Below are positions 20,573 through 30,739 of a DNA stretch of 64,000 nucleotides, piece by piece. The notes beneath the pieces are model-generated. The model had not been told where the DNA came from. It saw only the letters and a program-made list of their open reading frames with translations, and did no database searches. Made by a program: the position numbers and the translations under genes. Every line of letters begins with the position of its first letter. Within the stretch, counting starts at the first letter, position 1. The stretch is from Macrocystis pyrifera (taxonomy: Eukaryota > Sar > Phaeophyceae > Laminariales > Laminariaceae): the NCBI GenBank assembly GCA_031763025.1, contig JASSKH010000028.1, positions 1,488,001 to 1,552,000 of the forward strand, written 5' to 3'.

Positions 20573-20770
20573 AGAAGCGTTCGAAGTGAGATTCGAATCC
20601 GTGTCCTCGACTACGTCAAATGTGAAGGTATTACCTACTACTGAGCTATAAGGGTGAAATATCGATCGATCACACAGCCCAGGGTAAAATCCTTGTAACA
20701 CTCTCCTCCCTTCTAAACGGCAGGATCTTGGGGGCGTCGGCACCGTATACGGTCGTACTCTGACCTACCC
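20573..20770 (-). repeat. tRNA-derived SINE-like repeat, right copy
   Basis: On the minus strand a TAGCTCAGTAGTAGG box (20634-20648, the A box with 3 extra bases) is followed by GGATTCGAATCTC (about 20588-20600), close to the B box. The spacing fits a tRNA, but the D, anticodon and T stems pair poorly, so it is not a functional tRNA gene. The 3' end of the tRNA-like part is about 10 bases from the right LTR. The distal ~145 bp match the left copy at 9287-9432. Confidence 0.65.
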
Positions 20771-20779
20771 AAGGGAAAC

Positions 20780-21570
20780 ATGAGAGCCCCAGGAATACTC
20801 CTATTAATAGGAGGGTATTCAGGGCTTGGATACTACGGGCTATCCCATAACTACTTCTTTAGCCCCATACTATATAATATAGTCCAGACACAACGATCTT
20901 TCCAGAAATTCGACATTCGCATATTGAATTGTTTTGCGGTGGTCACTTATTTTCAGAAGACATAAATATATTGCAGGAAAGCTCTGTTTCAGACGGATCG
21001 TACCATCGTGTCAGTTTTTTTTGTTTTCATCGTTACGTCGGAGTAGTTCGTTGTTCCGGCAACACTTTGTTATAAGATTGTGGAGGCCGACACAGTTGTC
21101 ATTTTTCTTCTTTGACCCCGGTTTTGAACGTATCTCGTCCAGTGGTAAGTTCCTGTGGATGCAGCTTTTATATTCTATTTTCAAGTGAGATAAAGGCGAA
21201 AAACCCACTTTTCCCCGGATCCAGCTGCGGAGATTTTAGCGCAAAACGGGCATGATGGATGTCGAAGAACTCCTCGAATTCGGATGAATTGGACCTGGAC
21301 CCAGGACCATTTTGTTTTTTTTTTCGACAAAAACCTGTGGGCCGAGCAAAGCCTCTTCATGAGTCTTCATATTGTATATGACATGTGCATTATCGTGTAT
21401 GGACAGATGTATCATTGTGGATACATATAATACATTATTTGACCTACTCTTGTATACATACATGCATCTTCTCGACAAATCAGGTATGCGTTGGGCGTCG
21501 TCTCTAGATTTTATTTAGATTCGGATCCTTTTTTTTTCAACATTTCGGGTAGTTTCGGGGTAATTTTCCT
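20780..21570. other. No recognisable feature
   Basis: AT-rich sequence with short open frames only. I see no protein motif. Confidence 0.4.
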
Positions 21571-21578
21571 AATTTTTT

Positions 21579-22463
21579 CAGGGCTTTTCGCGGGTCAGGT
21601 CAAATCTCACGGGTCGGGTCGGGTCAGCTGACCCGACCCGACCCGCGAGATTTTGAAAGCCTCTTGACCCGACCCGACCCGACCCGACCCGCGAGATTTA
21701 AAAAGTTGATGACCCGACCCGACCCGACCCGTGAGGTTTGAAAATATCCTGACCCGACCCGACCCGACCCGCGAGATTTCAAAACCTCCTGACCCGACCC
21801 GACCCGACCCGCCACCTTCGGATTGACCCGTGAGACACGGGTTTCATGCGGGTCGGGTCACCTTGACCCGTGAGACTATTTATCTTGACCCGCAGGTCCG
21901 ACCTGTGGATCCGGCCCGTGGGTCGACACTTCAAAAACAATTTAATATCTATTTTTGTGCCCACAAGCGATATGTGGCCTGGCTGTAGTGGGTATAAATG
22001 GATGCGGGCATGCGTATATGGATTTGGCAGTGTTTTAATGTGTGAATAAGATACCAAAGGAGTATTATTGAGCATTTGTACGAGAAAAGCCTTTGGGTAA
22101 GAGAGCGGGAAATGCTTTGAGTGTCGGATCCGCGGGCCGGATGCGCGGGTCCGACCCGCGGATCAGCAGAAAAGAACTCGCGGGTCACGCTGGGCCGACC
22201 CGCGAGTGACCCGTTTCTCGTCATGATCTGACCCGACCCGTGAGCTTTTCGTCACCTCTTGACCCGACCCGACCCGACCCGTGAGATTTGAAAACTCTTG
22301 ACTCGACCCGACCCGACCCGTGAGATTTGAAAACCTCTCGACCCGACCCGACCCGACCCGTGAGATTTCGAACACTTCCTGACCCGACCCGACCCGACCC
22401 GTGACGTTTTGAACACCCCGTGACCCGACCCACGGGTCGGGTCATGACCCGCGAAAAGCCCTG
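21579..22463. mobile_element. hAT-type non-autonomous DNA transposon full of GACCC pentamers
   Basis: The ends are perfect inverted repeats of 19 bp, CAGGGCTTTTCGCGGGTCA. They are flanked by a perfect 8-bp direct duplication AATTTTTT (21571-21578 and 22464-22471). A CAGGG terminus with an 8-bp target duplication is the signature of the hAT superfamily. There is no transposase. Most of the interior is blocks of (GACCC)n joined by G-GAGATTTGAAA-like spacers, in units of ~40-45 bp, in two clusters (about 21635-21825 and 22225-22440) around a less repetitive core (about 21880-22130). Confidence 0.9.
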
Positions 22464-22658
22464 AATTTTTTCGATTAAAGGCTATTGTTCATGAATTTTG
22501 TTTTCAAGGCCGGTTTTGGATTCCTCTCGGCCGCGCGATTCTGGAGCACTTTGTTTCACGTGTCAATTCTCAAAAATGACGGAGAAAAAACCGGTACCCC
22601 CCCCCTTGGTAATTTTTTTTTGCCTAGACCATACCACTTTTATCTCCTGCTCGAGGAC

Positions 22659-22717
22659 TGGCCTGACCCCCGTTTTAGGTTATTCGCCTAAACTATTTGG
22701 TCCAAGGTGGTTAAAAT

Positions 22718-22768
<51 letters not shown>

Positions 22769-22803
22769 AAAATCGAGCGAATAACTCTCGTTAGGTCAGG
22801 TCT
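22659..22803. repeat. Small foldback with 48-bp poly(C)
   Basis: An uninterrupted C run at 22719-22766 lies between imperfect inverted arms (GCCTGACC...TTATTCGC at 22659-22688, complement at 22775-22803). It may be a small MITE-like insert or a local palindrome. C-run length is assembly-sensitive. Confidence 0.5.
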
Positions 22804-23810
22804 TCGTTAGGACTCATGGAAGAAAGTGAGCAACATTTTACGATCCGACTCATAAAAACATAAACACGGCATGGACTTGCCGGGAAATAATTTCTCCGTC
22901 GTGAACCAGCCTATATCACAAAAATCAGAAGGATTAAACATTGTTAGTAAAAAATGGTGGATATTTTGGTTTTCGTGTGTACCGTAGGTCCTATTTATTA
23001 TGGTCCTCCGTAATAGAGTGCAACACAGCTGCAACTGGCAAGCGTACATGCGTGTCTGAGCATTCACGTGCTACAAATAGTCCACGACGTACCACGCTTT
23101 AGAAGAGCACAAAGCGGTCGGCCCGGGACTGCTGTGCGACGCCGAATTCGCTCTCCTGCGCGCGACAACTGTAAGCTGTGCTCTGTTCTGTCGCCCCTGC
23201 TGCACTCGCCGGACGGCCACACCGAGAAACGAGAGAAAGGCTCCTGTTGGCCGAGAGTGGCGACAATGTCTCCTCTTACTCCCGGGATACATACTACGAT
23301 AGAGGTGCACCTAATTTTTCCGAGGCTCCTGGCTTGGGGAGCTCTATACCTCAATATCTGCAGTAGCCTCACCCTCAAAATTGACCCTGGGAAAAATGAA
23401 AAGTGTACCCGATGGACAACGCTGTGGCCTATTTACGGGGGACTACAATATTTAGGACCCATTATACACACAAATATATATATTACAACAGTAATTTTAA
23501 AAAGCATAGTTAGTTCTGATTACTGTGTTCCCCCGGGAATAGGCGTTATTTAACAAAAACATCAGTGGTGTTCCAGCCACATCGGGTAGCTCCTCAGTTG
23601 AGTAGAGCCTTTGTCAGTCCCAGTGACATATTTTTTGGCCAAAGAGTGCTACACCTATTGTAGCAGGAATTCCGGTGACTGCGCACACCAGGCAAGGGAA
23701 CACAATGCCGGGGAATCTCGCTCAAGAAGCTTCGGAGCAGGCTATGCATGACTACGTCGTCAGCGTGTCGCTACGCGGGCGGGATTGAAGTCGCACGCGC
23801 GCCCTCCTGC
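22804..23810. other. No recognisable gene
   Basis: Open frames up to 161 codons (plus 23068-23553) show no domain. A word pair CAGTTGAG ... GTCCCAGTGACATA (23596-23630) recurs in diverged form at 24583-24617. Confidence 0.35.
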
Positions 23811-23819
23811 TGGCAGAGC

Positions 23820-24164
23820 CGCGGTCGGCCGGAACAGAGAAGACGTGGACCAATCTGGTGGCCGAATTCCCTCCCGAAGATCATGCCGCCGTCTCCGCGA
23901 CGGTCGCGATGGCGGTGCCAGCGAGCGCCACCAAGGGAGAAGAAGGAGGCGCCCCCCCGCGGCGCCCGGACGACGAGTACACCTTCCAGATGCACTTAAG
24001 ACATTATCAACTCCCACAGCGCTCGATCACGGCCCGTGCACGGCGGTCAACGCCTCGCATCCTTCTTTTCCATCTTAAACACTATCGTGGGTCGGCGGGA
24101 GGGTGGTATCGGCACGGCAACCTTCTGCGGGACGCGTGCTACGATAAGTACGTAGCACCCTAAG
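23820..24164 (+). CDS. Possible exon of an unknown gene
   Basis: A plus frame opens after a plausible acceptor (TGCTGGCAG, ending near 23819) and reads with protein-like composition, including LVAEFPPEDHAAVSATVAMAV and RRPDDEYTFQMHL. It stays open to a TAA at 24162-24164. The second half (after about 24000) is Arg/His-rich and may be intron. I recognise no family. It may belong with the frame at 24820-25026. A minus-strand frame covers the latter region as well, and strand choice is not certain. Confidence 0.35.
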
Positions 24165-24810
24165 TTTTATGGGGCTATTCACTTGAGGAGCTCCGTGTAA
24201 CCACCTAAACTGACTCTAGAGAAAATAATGTAGAACTAGGGCCGTTCTTACCGGAGAGATTTTTCCCCTGATAGTATCCATTTTTTTTTTCGCGCAAGGT
24301 TTTAATCATCCAGATTTTCCTGATATTTTTTTTCGAAATATGTGAAATTTAACTTCCCTGACATTGTTGCTTCTCTGAAGAATTTCACAAAATTGTGACA
24401 GCTCACCCCCGTATCTTGATGAACATTTCCAAAAATTCCAACAAAACTTTGGGAATTTGGGGAAAAAATGTTCTCCGACAAGAAAGGCCCTACACCAGAC
24501 GAAAAATCCCATGGTCTACTCGTAGGTGCTTAAGAATAGTAAGGTGCAAAGAAAACGGGATACTTATCGGGTAGTAAGTACCTCAGTCGAGGAACTCCGT
24601 CCCAGTGACACATTCTTACAGTAGGCCAAAATGTGCTACCGCTGTCGTTGCGCGAGTCGGCGGAAAATTGACGACGGACCCTCAGGCGTGCCCACGGGAG
24701 TTTGGAAAATCTCTTCTTGCAGTCTAGTTTGTTTTTTTTTTTCCGCTAGAAAGGAAATGGTCGACCGATCTGCGCCGGCAAAGCGACGGTGGTGGCCGCG
24801 GCTAGATAGG
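24165..24810. other. No recognisable feature
   Basis: AT-rich with T runs. Contains the diverged second copy (about 24583-24630) of the word group seen at 23596-23630. Confidence 0.35.
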
Positions 24811-24819
24811 TGACGCAAC

Positions 24820-25026
24820 TTGGAGTCGCTGGACCCGGGCGAGTCGCGCACGGTGGGGTTGAGGGCGCCCGTGTTCCACGATACAGACTGCGGGAAAATT
24901 CTAACGCACTTCACCAGCGCGTTCAACGCGGTCGGCAGGACGGCTGTGCTAGCAGAGGTAGCTACTTGCGTGCCGGTGCTTGCGGTCAAGTATACGGCAA
25001 AATACCATCTAGTGCGTTCTTTCAGG
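24820..25026 (+). CDS. Possible exon of an unknown gene
   Basis: A plus frame (LESLDPGESRTVGLRAPVF, then FNAVGRTAVLAEVATCVPVL) looks like a beta-rich domain with Cys residues. It could end at a donor, TTCAG followed by GTGGGC at 25027. No homolog is recognised. A 235-codon minus frame (24636-25343) overlaps it, and I judge that a shadow because its composition is Ser/Arg/Thr low-order. Confidence 0.3.
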
Positions 25027-25724
25027 TGGGCTCGGGGGAGAACCGGACGGCCACTTCCTTCAGAGGGGACCGGCGACATTGTACGTATGGTTGCGACCGC
25101 GGCTGAAATGGTTCCGTGCTGCTGTCGTGGAGAATGGGTTATAAGCCTTTGCCTATAATGGACGACAACGCCCTCGGCTTCATAGGCGCGACAGCGAGCA
25201 CCGCCAGGTACCCTTTCTTGGGTACTCGAGCTCGACGGAATCGGCATCGATGTCAACCGTGGCGCTACTTGCGAAAGGGCACCATCCTTCCAACGGCCGG
25301 AACTATTTCGCGTCTCGGAAAAGTGTATACGCCCGAATCGCAAACAAGGGAAGGGTGATGGTGGTGGGTGTCGGTATCGTTACCGAAACGTACGCCGTAT
25401 AGTGCGCGGTGAGGACTGCAGGGGACGGAGGCGCGGGATACTTGGCGCGCTGCCGGTGACAGGCATGCCGGACAACAAGCAAGCGACCACCTCCATTGCC
25501 ATCGAACCCCTCGATGATAGAACCAGCTAACTCGACCGCGTCACGGCCGCAGGCGCACCCCCCAAAAGCATGCAAGAGGGTTGGCAATGGGGGGCAGTGT
25601 GGGCATATGACCATATGCTCATACTACTGCAGCCGCCGAGGCACAATCACTCTTCGAGGAGGGGTACCCGGGTGATCGGCTGCCGCTGAGGCCCCACCAG
25701 CAGGTACGTGTGCGCCTGAAGATA

Positions 25725-25885
25725 TCATGGGAGGTCGTGGAAGGTCGTGGAAGCTCCCACCGAAGCTTCCACGTCCAGCTTCCATTTTATTCGGTAACAG
25801 CTTCCACCTACCTCTATGGGAGCTTCCACTGCTTCAGCGGTAGCCTCCAACATGGTTTTCATTGCGGAAGCTTGAAGCTTCCATC
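25725..25885. repeat. Cluster of AGCTTCCA words in both orientations
   Basis: At least eight copies of AGCTTCCA/C or the complement TGGAAGCT lie within ~160 bp, some forming short palindromes such as GGAAGCTTGAAGCTTCC. No gene is seen from 25030 to 26830 apart from weak open frames. Confidence 0.55.
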
Positions 25886-26839
25886 TACTCGCATGAAGAG
25901 AGCAGATGGAATGTGGTGGCCTCAAGAGTTACTATTCTATGCCCTAGTTTCCATGGTATAGATGTGTTACCAGCAGCTTCTATGCATACTTCAGTACATA
26001 CTTTCCGGGTGTGGGCTACGGGAGATAACTCTTCTGCACATCTTTCACCGGCGAGCGACAGTACACGAGCTAATGATATCATGTAGCTCGTGTTGTGTAC
26101 ATATTTCTTCGCACATTCAAGTTACGAGTACAGCAACAACAGCATAGGATGACCCTCATATTGAGAAGATCTACGTATCATATATAAACACCTTTCTTCT
26201 ACTGTTGTGGTGCTGTACGCTTTTACTACGAGGAGGTCGGAGATTTTTTCTCTTCGGTGAATTGCTCTGTTGCCGTTCTACAGCAGGCTTTCTGGGAGAG
26301 CTGTGTCGTCACCTGAGCTTCTATCATACACAAAAAAGAGCTGCCACACACACCTCACGCACCAGCACGATAAGGCCTAGGGTAGCATGGCAACCGTCGG
26401 GGGCAGTACTGTAGTGTTCGTTTGTTCGCTTGAGTACAAAGGAAAGCAAAGTTAAAACATACGGGGACAAATCAGCTCATCATTAGGTCGGATCTATACA
26501 CGCAGCTCATTTCAGTGTATTTCTGCTGCGGATCCTTCAACACTATCTGTAAATCCTACAGTGCTGTACAAACTTGTGTACCTGGTACATCATGCGGAGA
26601 AATATCTTCTGCAATTTCCCCCCCGCGCACGAGCTGCATGATGAGCAGTATGTGCGGCATGAGCTACATGTTTGACAGGTGTGACGTAATGGTCCCGAGC
26701 TCGCTCTTTTCGAGGGTAGCTCACCGGTGAGTTGCGTGAGCTACACGAGCTGCAACACGAGGCGCACCACCCTTGAGCAATCACAGGATACTGAACTTGT
26801 CTGGGGGTTGTATACAGCGTGATCGGTGCAGCAGTTCCT

Positions 26840-27135
26840 CCAGTCATCGTCGCCCGATATACAGACGGGTCTGTGTTATCAATATACTCGTCATCTCTAC
26901 CGGGTTTTTTTGAAGGAGTATTAGGATAAAGACGGCATGAAGCACGGCACCAAAATATCTCCCTTAGGGTTGTTAGTATCCTGCGGCCATCGTGATCGCT
27001 CGTGGTGCCGTGCTTCATGCCGTCTACTTTCGGAGGCGCTTTTAGTTTAATGTGCCCCCCCCAAAAAACTGGAGATGCCAACTTGTTTTGAGAACACGAG
27101 CTCGTCTGCATATCGGGCGAGGAGCGATATGACCG
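26840..27135. repeat. Foldback element with perfect 23-bp inner stem
   Basis: The inner arms 26930-26952 and 27003-27025 are perfect inverted copies (23 bp, starting AGACGGCATGAAG) separated by a 50-base loop. Outside them the arms continue imperfectly: TCGCCCGATATACAGACG at about 26848 is matched inverted at about 27099-27121. The loop and right arm share words with 27200-27285 (TATCCTGCGG, GGGGGCG-TTTTAG, AATGTGCCCC), so a second, worn copy lies next to it. There is no coding capacity. A MITE-like or small-RNA precursor origin is possible. Confidence 0.7.
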
Positions 27136-27551
27136 GCTTAACCACTGCACACACCACAGCAACAGATGCCGTGGACAACCCCCAGCTAAGCCTATTAATA
27201 TTATCCTGCGGTCGCTGTCAAATCGCGCGGTATCAAGTGTTTTATTTCCGGGGGCGTTTTAGCTAAATGTGCCCCTAGTTCCGGGTGCACAAGTAGACGC
27301 GTTCTACGGTAGAGGTAGCACATTTCCTCTAAAATGGTTTCTGAATGGCGGGGCTCCTTAACCCAAAATCGTCGGAATGCCAATCTTGTTTCGAAAAATG
27401 ACGTTCTTGTATACTTGGGACACGGGATAATTGATTGGAACGCAATTTGAATTTTACTGAAATCAGTTTTCGGGTGGGATGTGGAGCTCCTCAAGTGAGG
27501 AGCGTCAGAACATTTAGGGCGAACCTCTGTTGTAGAACGCCTCAATACGCC

Positions 27552-27600
27552 AAAGTGCCCCCGGGGGCGCCGGTCACTAACGCGCCCCCGGGGGCACTTT
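27552..27600. repeat. Perfect 19-bp GC-rich hairpin
   Basis: Arms 27552-27570 and 27582-27600 (AAAGTGCCCCCGGGGGCGC and its complement) flank an 11-base loop. Each arm is itself nearly palindromic (GCCCCCGGGGGC), so cruciform or alternative pairings are possible. The downstream TTTTAT could suggest a terminator-like form, but no gene reads into it. Confidence 0.85.
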
Positions 27601-27659
27601 TATCAGTCCCCTATGTGATATCGTGTTTCAGGACATCTGGGTCTCTTACGTACAGGCTG

Positions 27660-28560
27660 ACTGTATTTACCATATGTAGACAATACCGTTAGGATTATTA
27701 TTTTTCTTTACGACAGCTCTAACTCTCCGACAGCTGTCACGTCCACACTACAGGAACAGCTCGGACATATCGAAACATCGCACACCAACAAACACGCCGT
27801 GCATGCCCACCACCTAGGACAACAGTTCTTTTAATAGAGGTTCGACCGTACCAGGTATTAGATCATTATGTCGGCACCGAGCAGAAAACGGATCCTCTAT
27901 ATGTGTATGTGGACCCCACGAACGAGCCGATTGATGTGGATGAAGACCACTTCCAAACCAGGCTGGGTGTGTAAATTGATTTCGTCCCCTCGATTCAGAA
28001 ACAAAGGATTATTTATTAGTAATTCTCTTTTTAGTATTAGTCTCATATCGTTACTCGCCTCCCCGAATTCAGAAAGTCAATCCTACTTTAGTATGGTACC
28101 GCCTGTGACTAGCCGTGATAAAATGTGATCCCTTCTCTTTGAACCAAAAGTCACCAATGTACACTGAACTTTACTCTCGCGAACGATGCACATCAATCAT
28201 CGTCATCATTACACGTGCGCGTGTGATGCCGGTGTGTGATAAGCTTACTGCTGCATCATGCTATTATACTTGAACAGTGGAAGGGGGGGGATTATATATT
28301 GCATTTGCTTACAACCTGGTATACGTTTTTCACGTTGAAGAGGGAACGATGTGGCACTACAGTAGCACCGACGTTGCAATTTCACCTTCATAATATGCTG
28401 TACACAACCCATACACTCGCACTTGTTCCAGCGGGCGGAATTGTTCAGCTACTAATCTTAGCGCATGGTATGCATTCATGTTTTGCCGGGAAATAGCTAC
28501 TTCGACAACAGCTGTAGTACATCCGTACGTATACATGAGCTATGCTTGCGTTTTCCCGGG
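27660..28560. other. No recognisable feature
   Basis: Short open frames only (up to 86 codons). I see no motif. Confidence 0.35.
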
Positions 28561-29400
28561 GTGAGCTAGAGGCAATAACTCATCTGCACATGTTTTCCCT
28601 GTCTGCCAAGTTATATCATAGGCGAAAGCTCATCTGCACAAGTTTGCAAAGCTTGAGCTATAGAGGACAGCTCATCTGCACATATTTGCCCAAGGTGAGC
28701 TATGTATAGAAACTACCAGAGCTACTACAGTAGTTGACGTGGCCCAGGATGAGCTATAGGAGCTGCATGTTTCTCGGCCTGCTAAGCTATACCGTAGACG
28801 ATAGCTCATCGACAAAAAGTTTCCAAAGCTTGAACTTAAGAGCTATAAGAGTTACAGTAGTTCATCTGGCCCAGTATGAGCTATTTCAAGAGCTGCATGG
28901 ACTGCACATGTTTTTCCTGGCCTTTGAGTTATGCAGTGGGCGCCCGGTCATAAGAAAAGTCAATTTGGTGTCCAGGCTCAATGCCTCATTTTTGTCCGAC
29001 CTTGATCTAACTCCATTGTATAGGATTTAGAGGTGGTCCCCCTGTTGAGCTGTGTTTCTTAACCCATTTTTCTCATTATTTGTTATTGTCTCTGAGACTA
29101 TTTTCTCAAAATACATAATGATTCTCAACTGCGGGCGCCCACTAAGTAGGTGATTGCTCATCTGCACATGAGTTCAAAGCATGACCTACGGAGGATAGCT
29201 CATCTACACATACGTATGTGCCCATCAGGGTGAGCTATATATGGACCGCTACCACTGTATGGAGCTCACATCTGTCCCCGGGATGATTGGCTATATTGTA
29301 GGAGCTACACCTGAGCTACATATGCCTTACATGTTTCCCACGGCTTGACCTATAGGAGGTACGTACACTGTAGCTCATCTGCACTGTACATTGTGAAGCG
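28560..29400. repeat. Array of AGCTCATCTGCACA / GAGCTATA words
   Basis: Degenerate units of roughly 60-90 bp alternate a GCTCATCTGCACA-GTTT word with a GAGCTATA-GAG word. At least eight copies are seen, and similar words appear at 25990-26100. A small inverted-repeat element at 28935-29143 interrupts the array. Confidence 0.6.
28935..29143. mobile_element. Small TIR element (MITE-like), 209 bp
   Basis: Perfect 12-bp terminal inverted repeats AGTGGGCGCCCG and CGGGCGCCCACT bound an AT-rich, non-coding interior unlike the surrounding array. I could not see a clear target duplication, so the superfamily is open. Confidence 0.6.
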
Positions 29401-29640
29401 ATGACCGCGGGTATGGTAAGGGTAAGGGACGTAGGTGGTTCTGGCAGCTGGAAAGCAGTGCTTCGCTTCTTCTGATACATATCTTCTTATTGATGGCGAG
29501 AGCTGAGGAGGTGCTCTGGTAGAGAAGTGAGAGGTAGGGGGGAGGGACTCGACGCCCAGATATACTCGTCCCACCCCACGCCACAAGCTCTCCTAAATTC
29601 CTCTTATCTGATGTACGCCTACAGAACTTTCCTATCCACT
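29395..29640 (-). repeat. Dispersed repeat, inverted relative to 40340-40590
   Basis: Its reverse complement matches 40340-40590 over most of its length (for example TCTCGCCATCAATAA-AAGAT and CAGAAGAAGCGAAGCA). Part of the family also appears at 39518-39580. The apparent shared reading frames contain stops in one copy or the other, so I regard it as non-coding. Confidence 0.7.
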
Positions 29641-30010
29641 CATATCACAACAACATGTTGAAAACTCTTGACCTGTACGTGACAGATGAGCTAGCTTATG
29701 AGCTGTCTAGGGTTCGGAACATTTCAGGCGTGTGTGCGGCACCACGCAGGAATGATCGCTCTTCTACGGCTGTCTGTGTATGCTACGTATGGAAAGTGAA
29801 ATGAATACCGCACTCGCACACGTTATTCGCGGTTAATGCCACACGCGATCAATCCCCCAAAAAAGTAGAATGGGATGGATGTGGGTGTGGTTCACATCAC
29901 AGCAACACAAAGGATAGGTAGCATCAGTCGTAGTAGTGCGAGAAGTGAGTGTTTTATCTGTACCATGTATACTGCTACAAGTGTGAGTCTATGATCGTTA
30001 CTTTACTGTC

Positions 30011-30735
30011 AGTTGGCTATATCTGTCACGTAAGATCGTGCATGAACAGAAGGTGTTCTTCCTCTAGTATCTTGGATATTGACTCTTGTACTATAGTGGC
30101 CACAGATCATGATAGCTGAGGCGGGGAATTCCCAGCTTCCGTCGCCAAGTAATTGCTGACACAGCTGCCATAATCATCGTCGATGTGAGATGGCTTGTGA
30201 CTTGTCTCATGATCACGCCTGCTCGGCTTGCCGTGCCGAGCACCACCGATGCCTGGCGTGTCCTACACGCCACACCCTACAAGAAGAAGATAAGCTTTCT
30301 GCATTTCTGCAGACCCAGGTCGAACCTCAGAAACACACCTATCTCACATCAGCGTCGATGGCAGGAAGAATCAGGTACTACAGAGTTGGCTGTATCTGTC
30401 ATGCAAGATCGTGCGTGAACAGAAAGTCTTCGTCCGCTATAGTGGATATTGACTCTTCTTGTACTAAAGTGGGCACATAACTTTGTTTATCTGATGATGA
30501 TAGTTGAAGCGGGGGATACCCAGCCTCCGTCACCAAGTAATTGCTGACGACAGCTGCCATAATTATCGATGTGAGATGGTTTGTGTCTTATCACTACGTA
30601 TTGCAGGGCTTGCCGCGCCGAGCATCACCGATTCCTGGCGTGTCCTACACGCTACACCCTACAAGAAGAGAAGCTTGCTGCGGACCCAGGTCGAACCTGA
30701 GATACACAGCTATCTCGCAGTTAGTTGTAGTATTG
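30011..30735 (+). repeat. Tandem duplication, unit ~370 bp
   Basis: The unit starts GTTGGCTATATCTGTCA at 30011 and again (GTTGGCTGTATCTGTCA) at 30383. Both copies run through GACTCTT-TTGTACTA, CCAAGTAATTGCTGAC, GAGATGG-TTGTG and CCTGGCGTGTCCTACACG to GACCCAGGTCGAACCT. The copies are diverged and broken by small indels. Confidence 0.75.
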
Positions 30736-30739
30736 TGAA

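Noticed and set aside
20573..20652. Functional tRNA gene on the minus strand
   Set aside because: A- and B-box words are present, but the D, anticodon and T stems do not pair well and the A box has an insert.
21624..22445. Gly/Arg/Ser repeat open frames (SRVGSGRV type)
   Set aside because: They are a by-product of the GACCC pentamers inside the hAT-type element.
22498..22794. Poly-Pro open frame
   Set aside because: It is created by the 48-base C run.
24636..25343. 235-codon minus-strand frame
   Set aside because: No motif and low-order Ser/Arg/Thr composition. The opposite strand looks more protein-like, though neither is proven.
28560..29400. CRISPR-like array
   Set aside because: Units are degenerate, of irregular length, not separated by unique spacers, and the window is eukaryotic.
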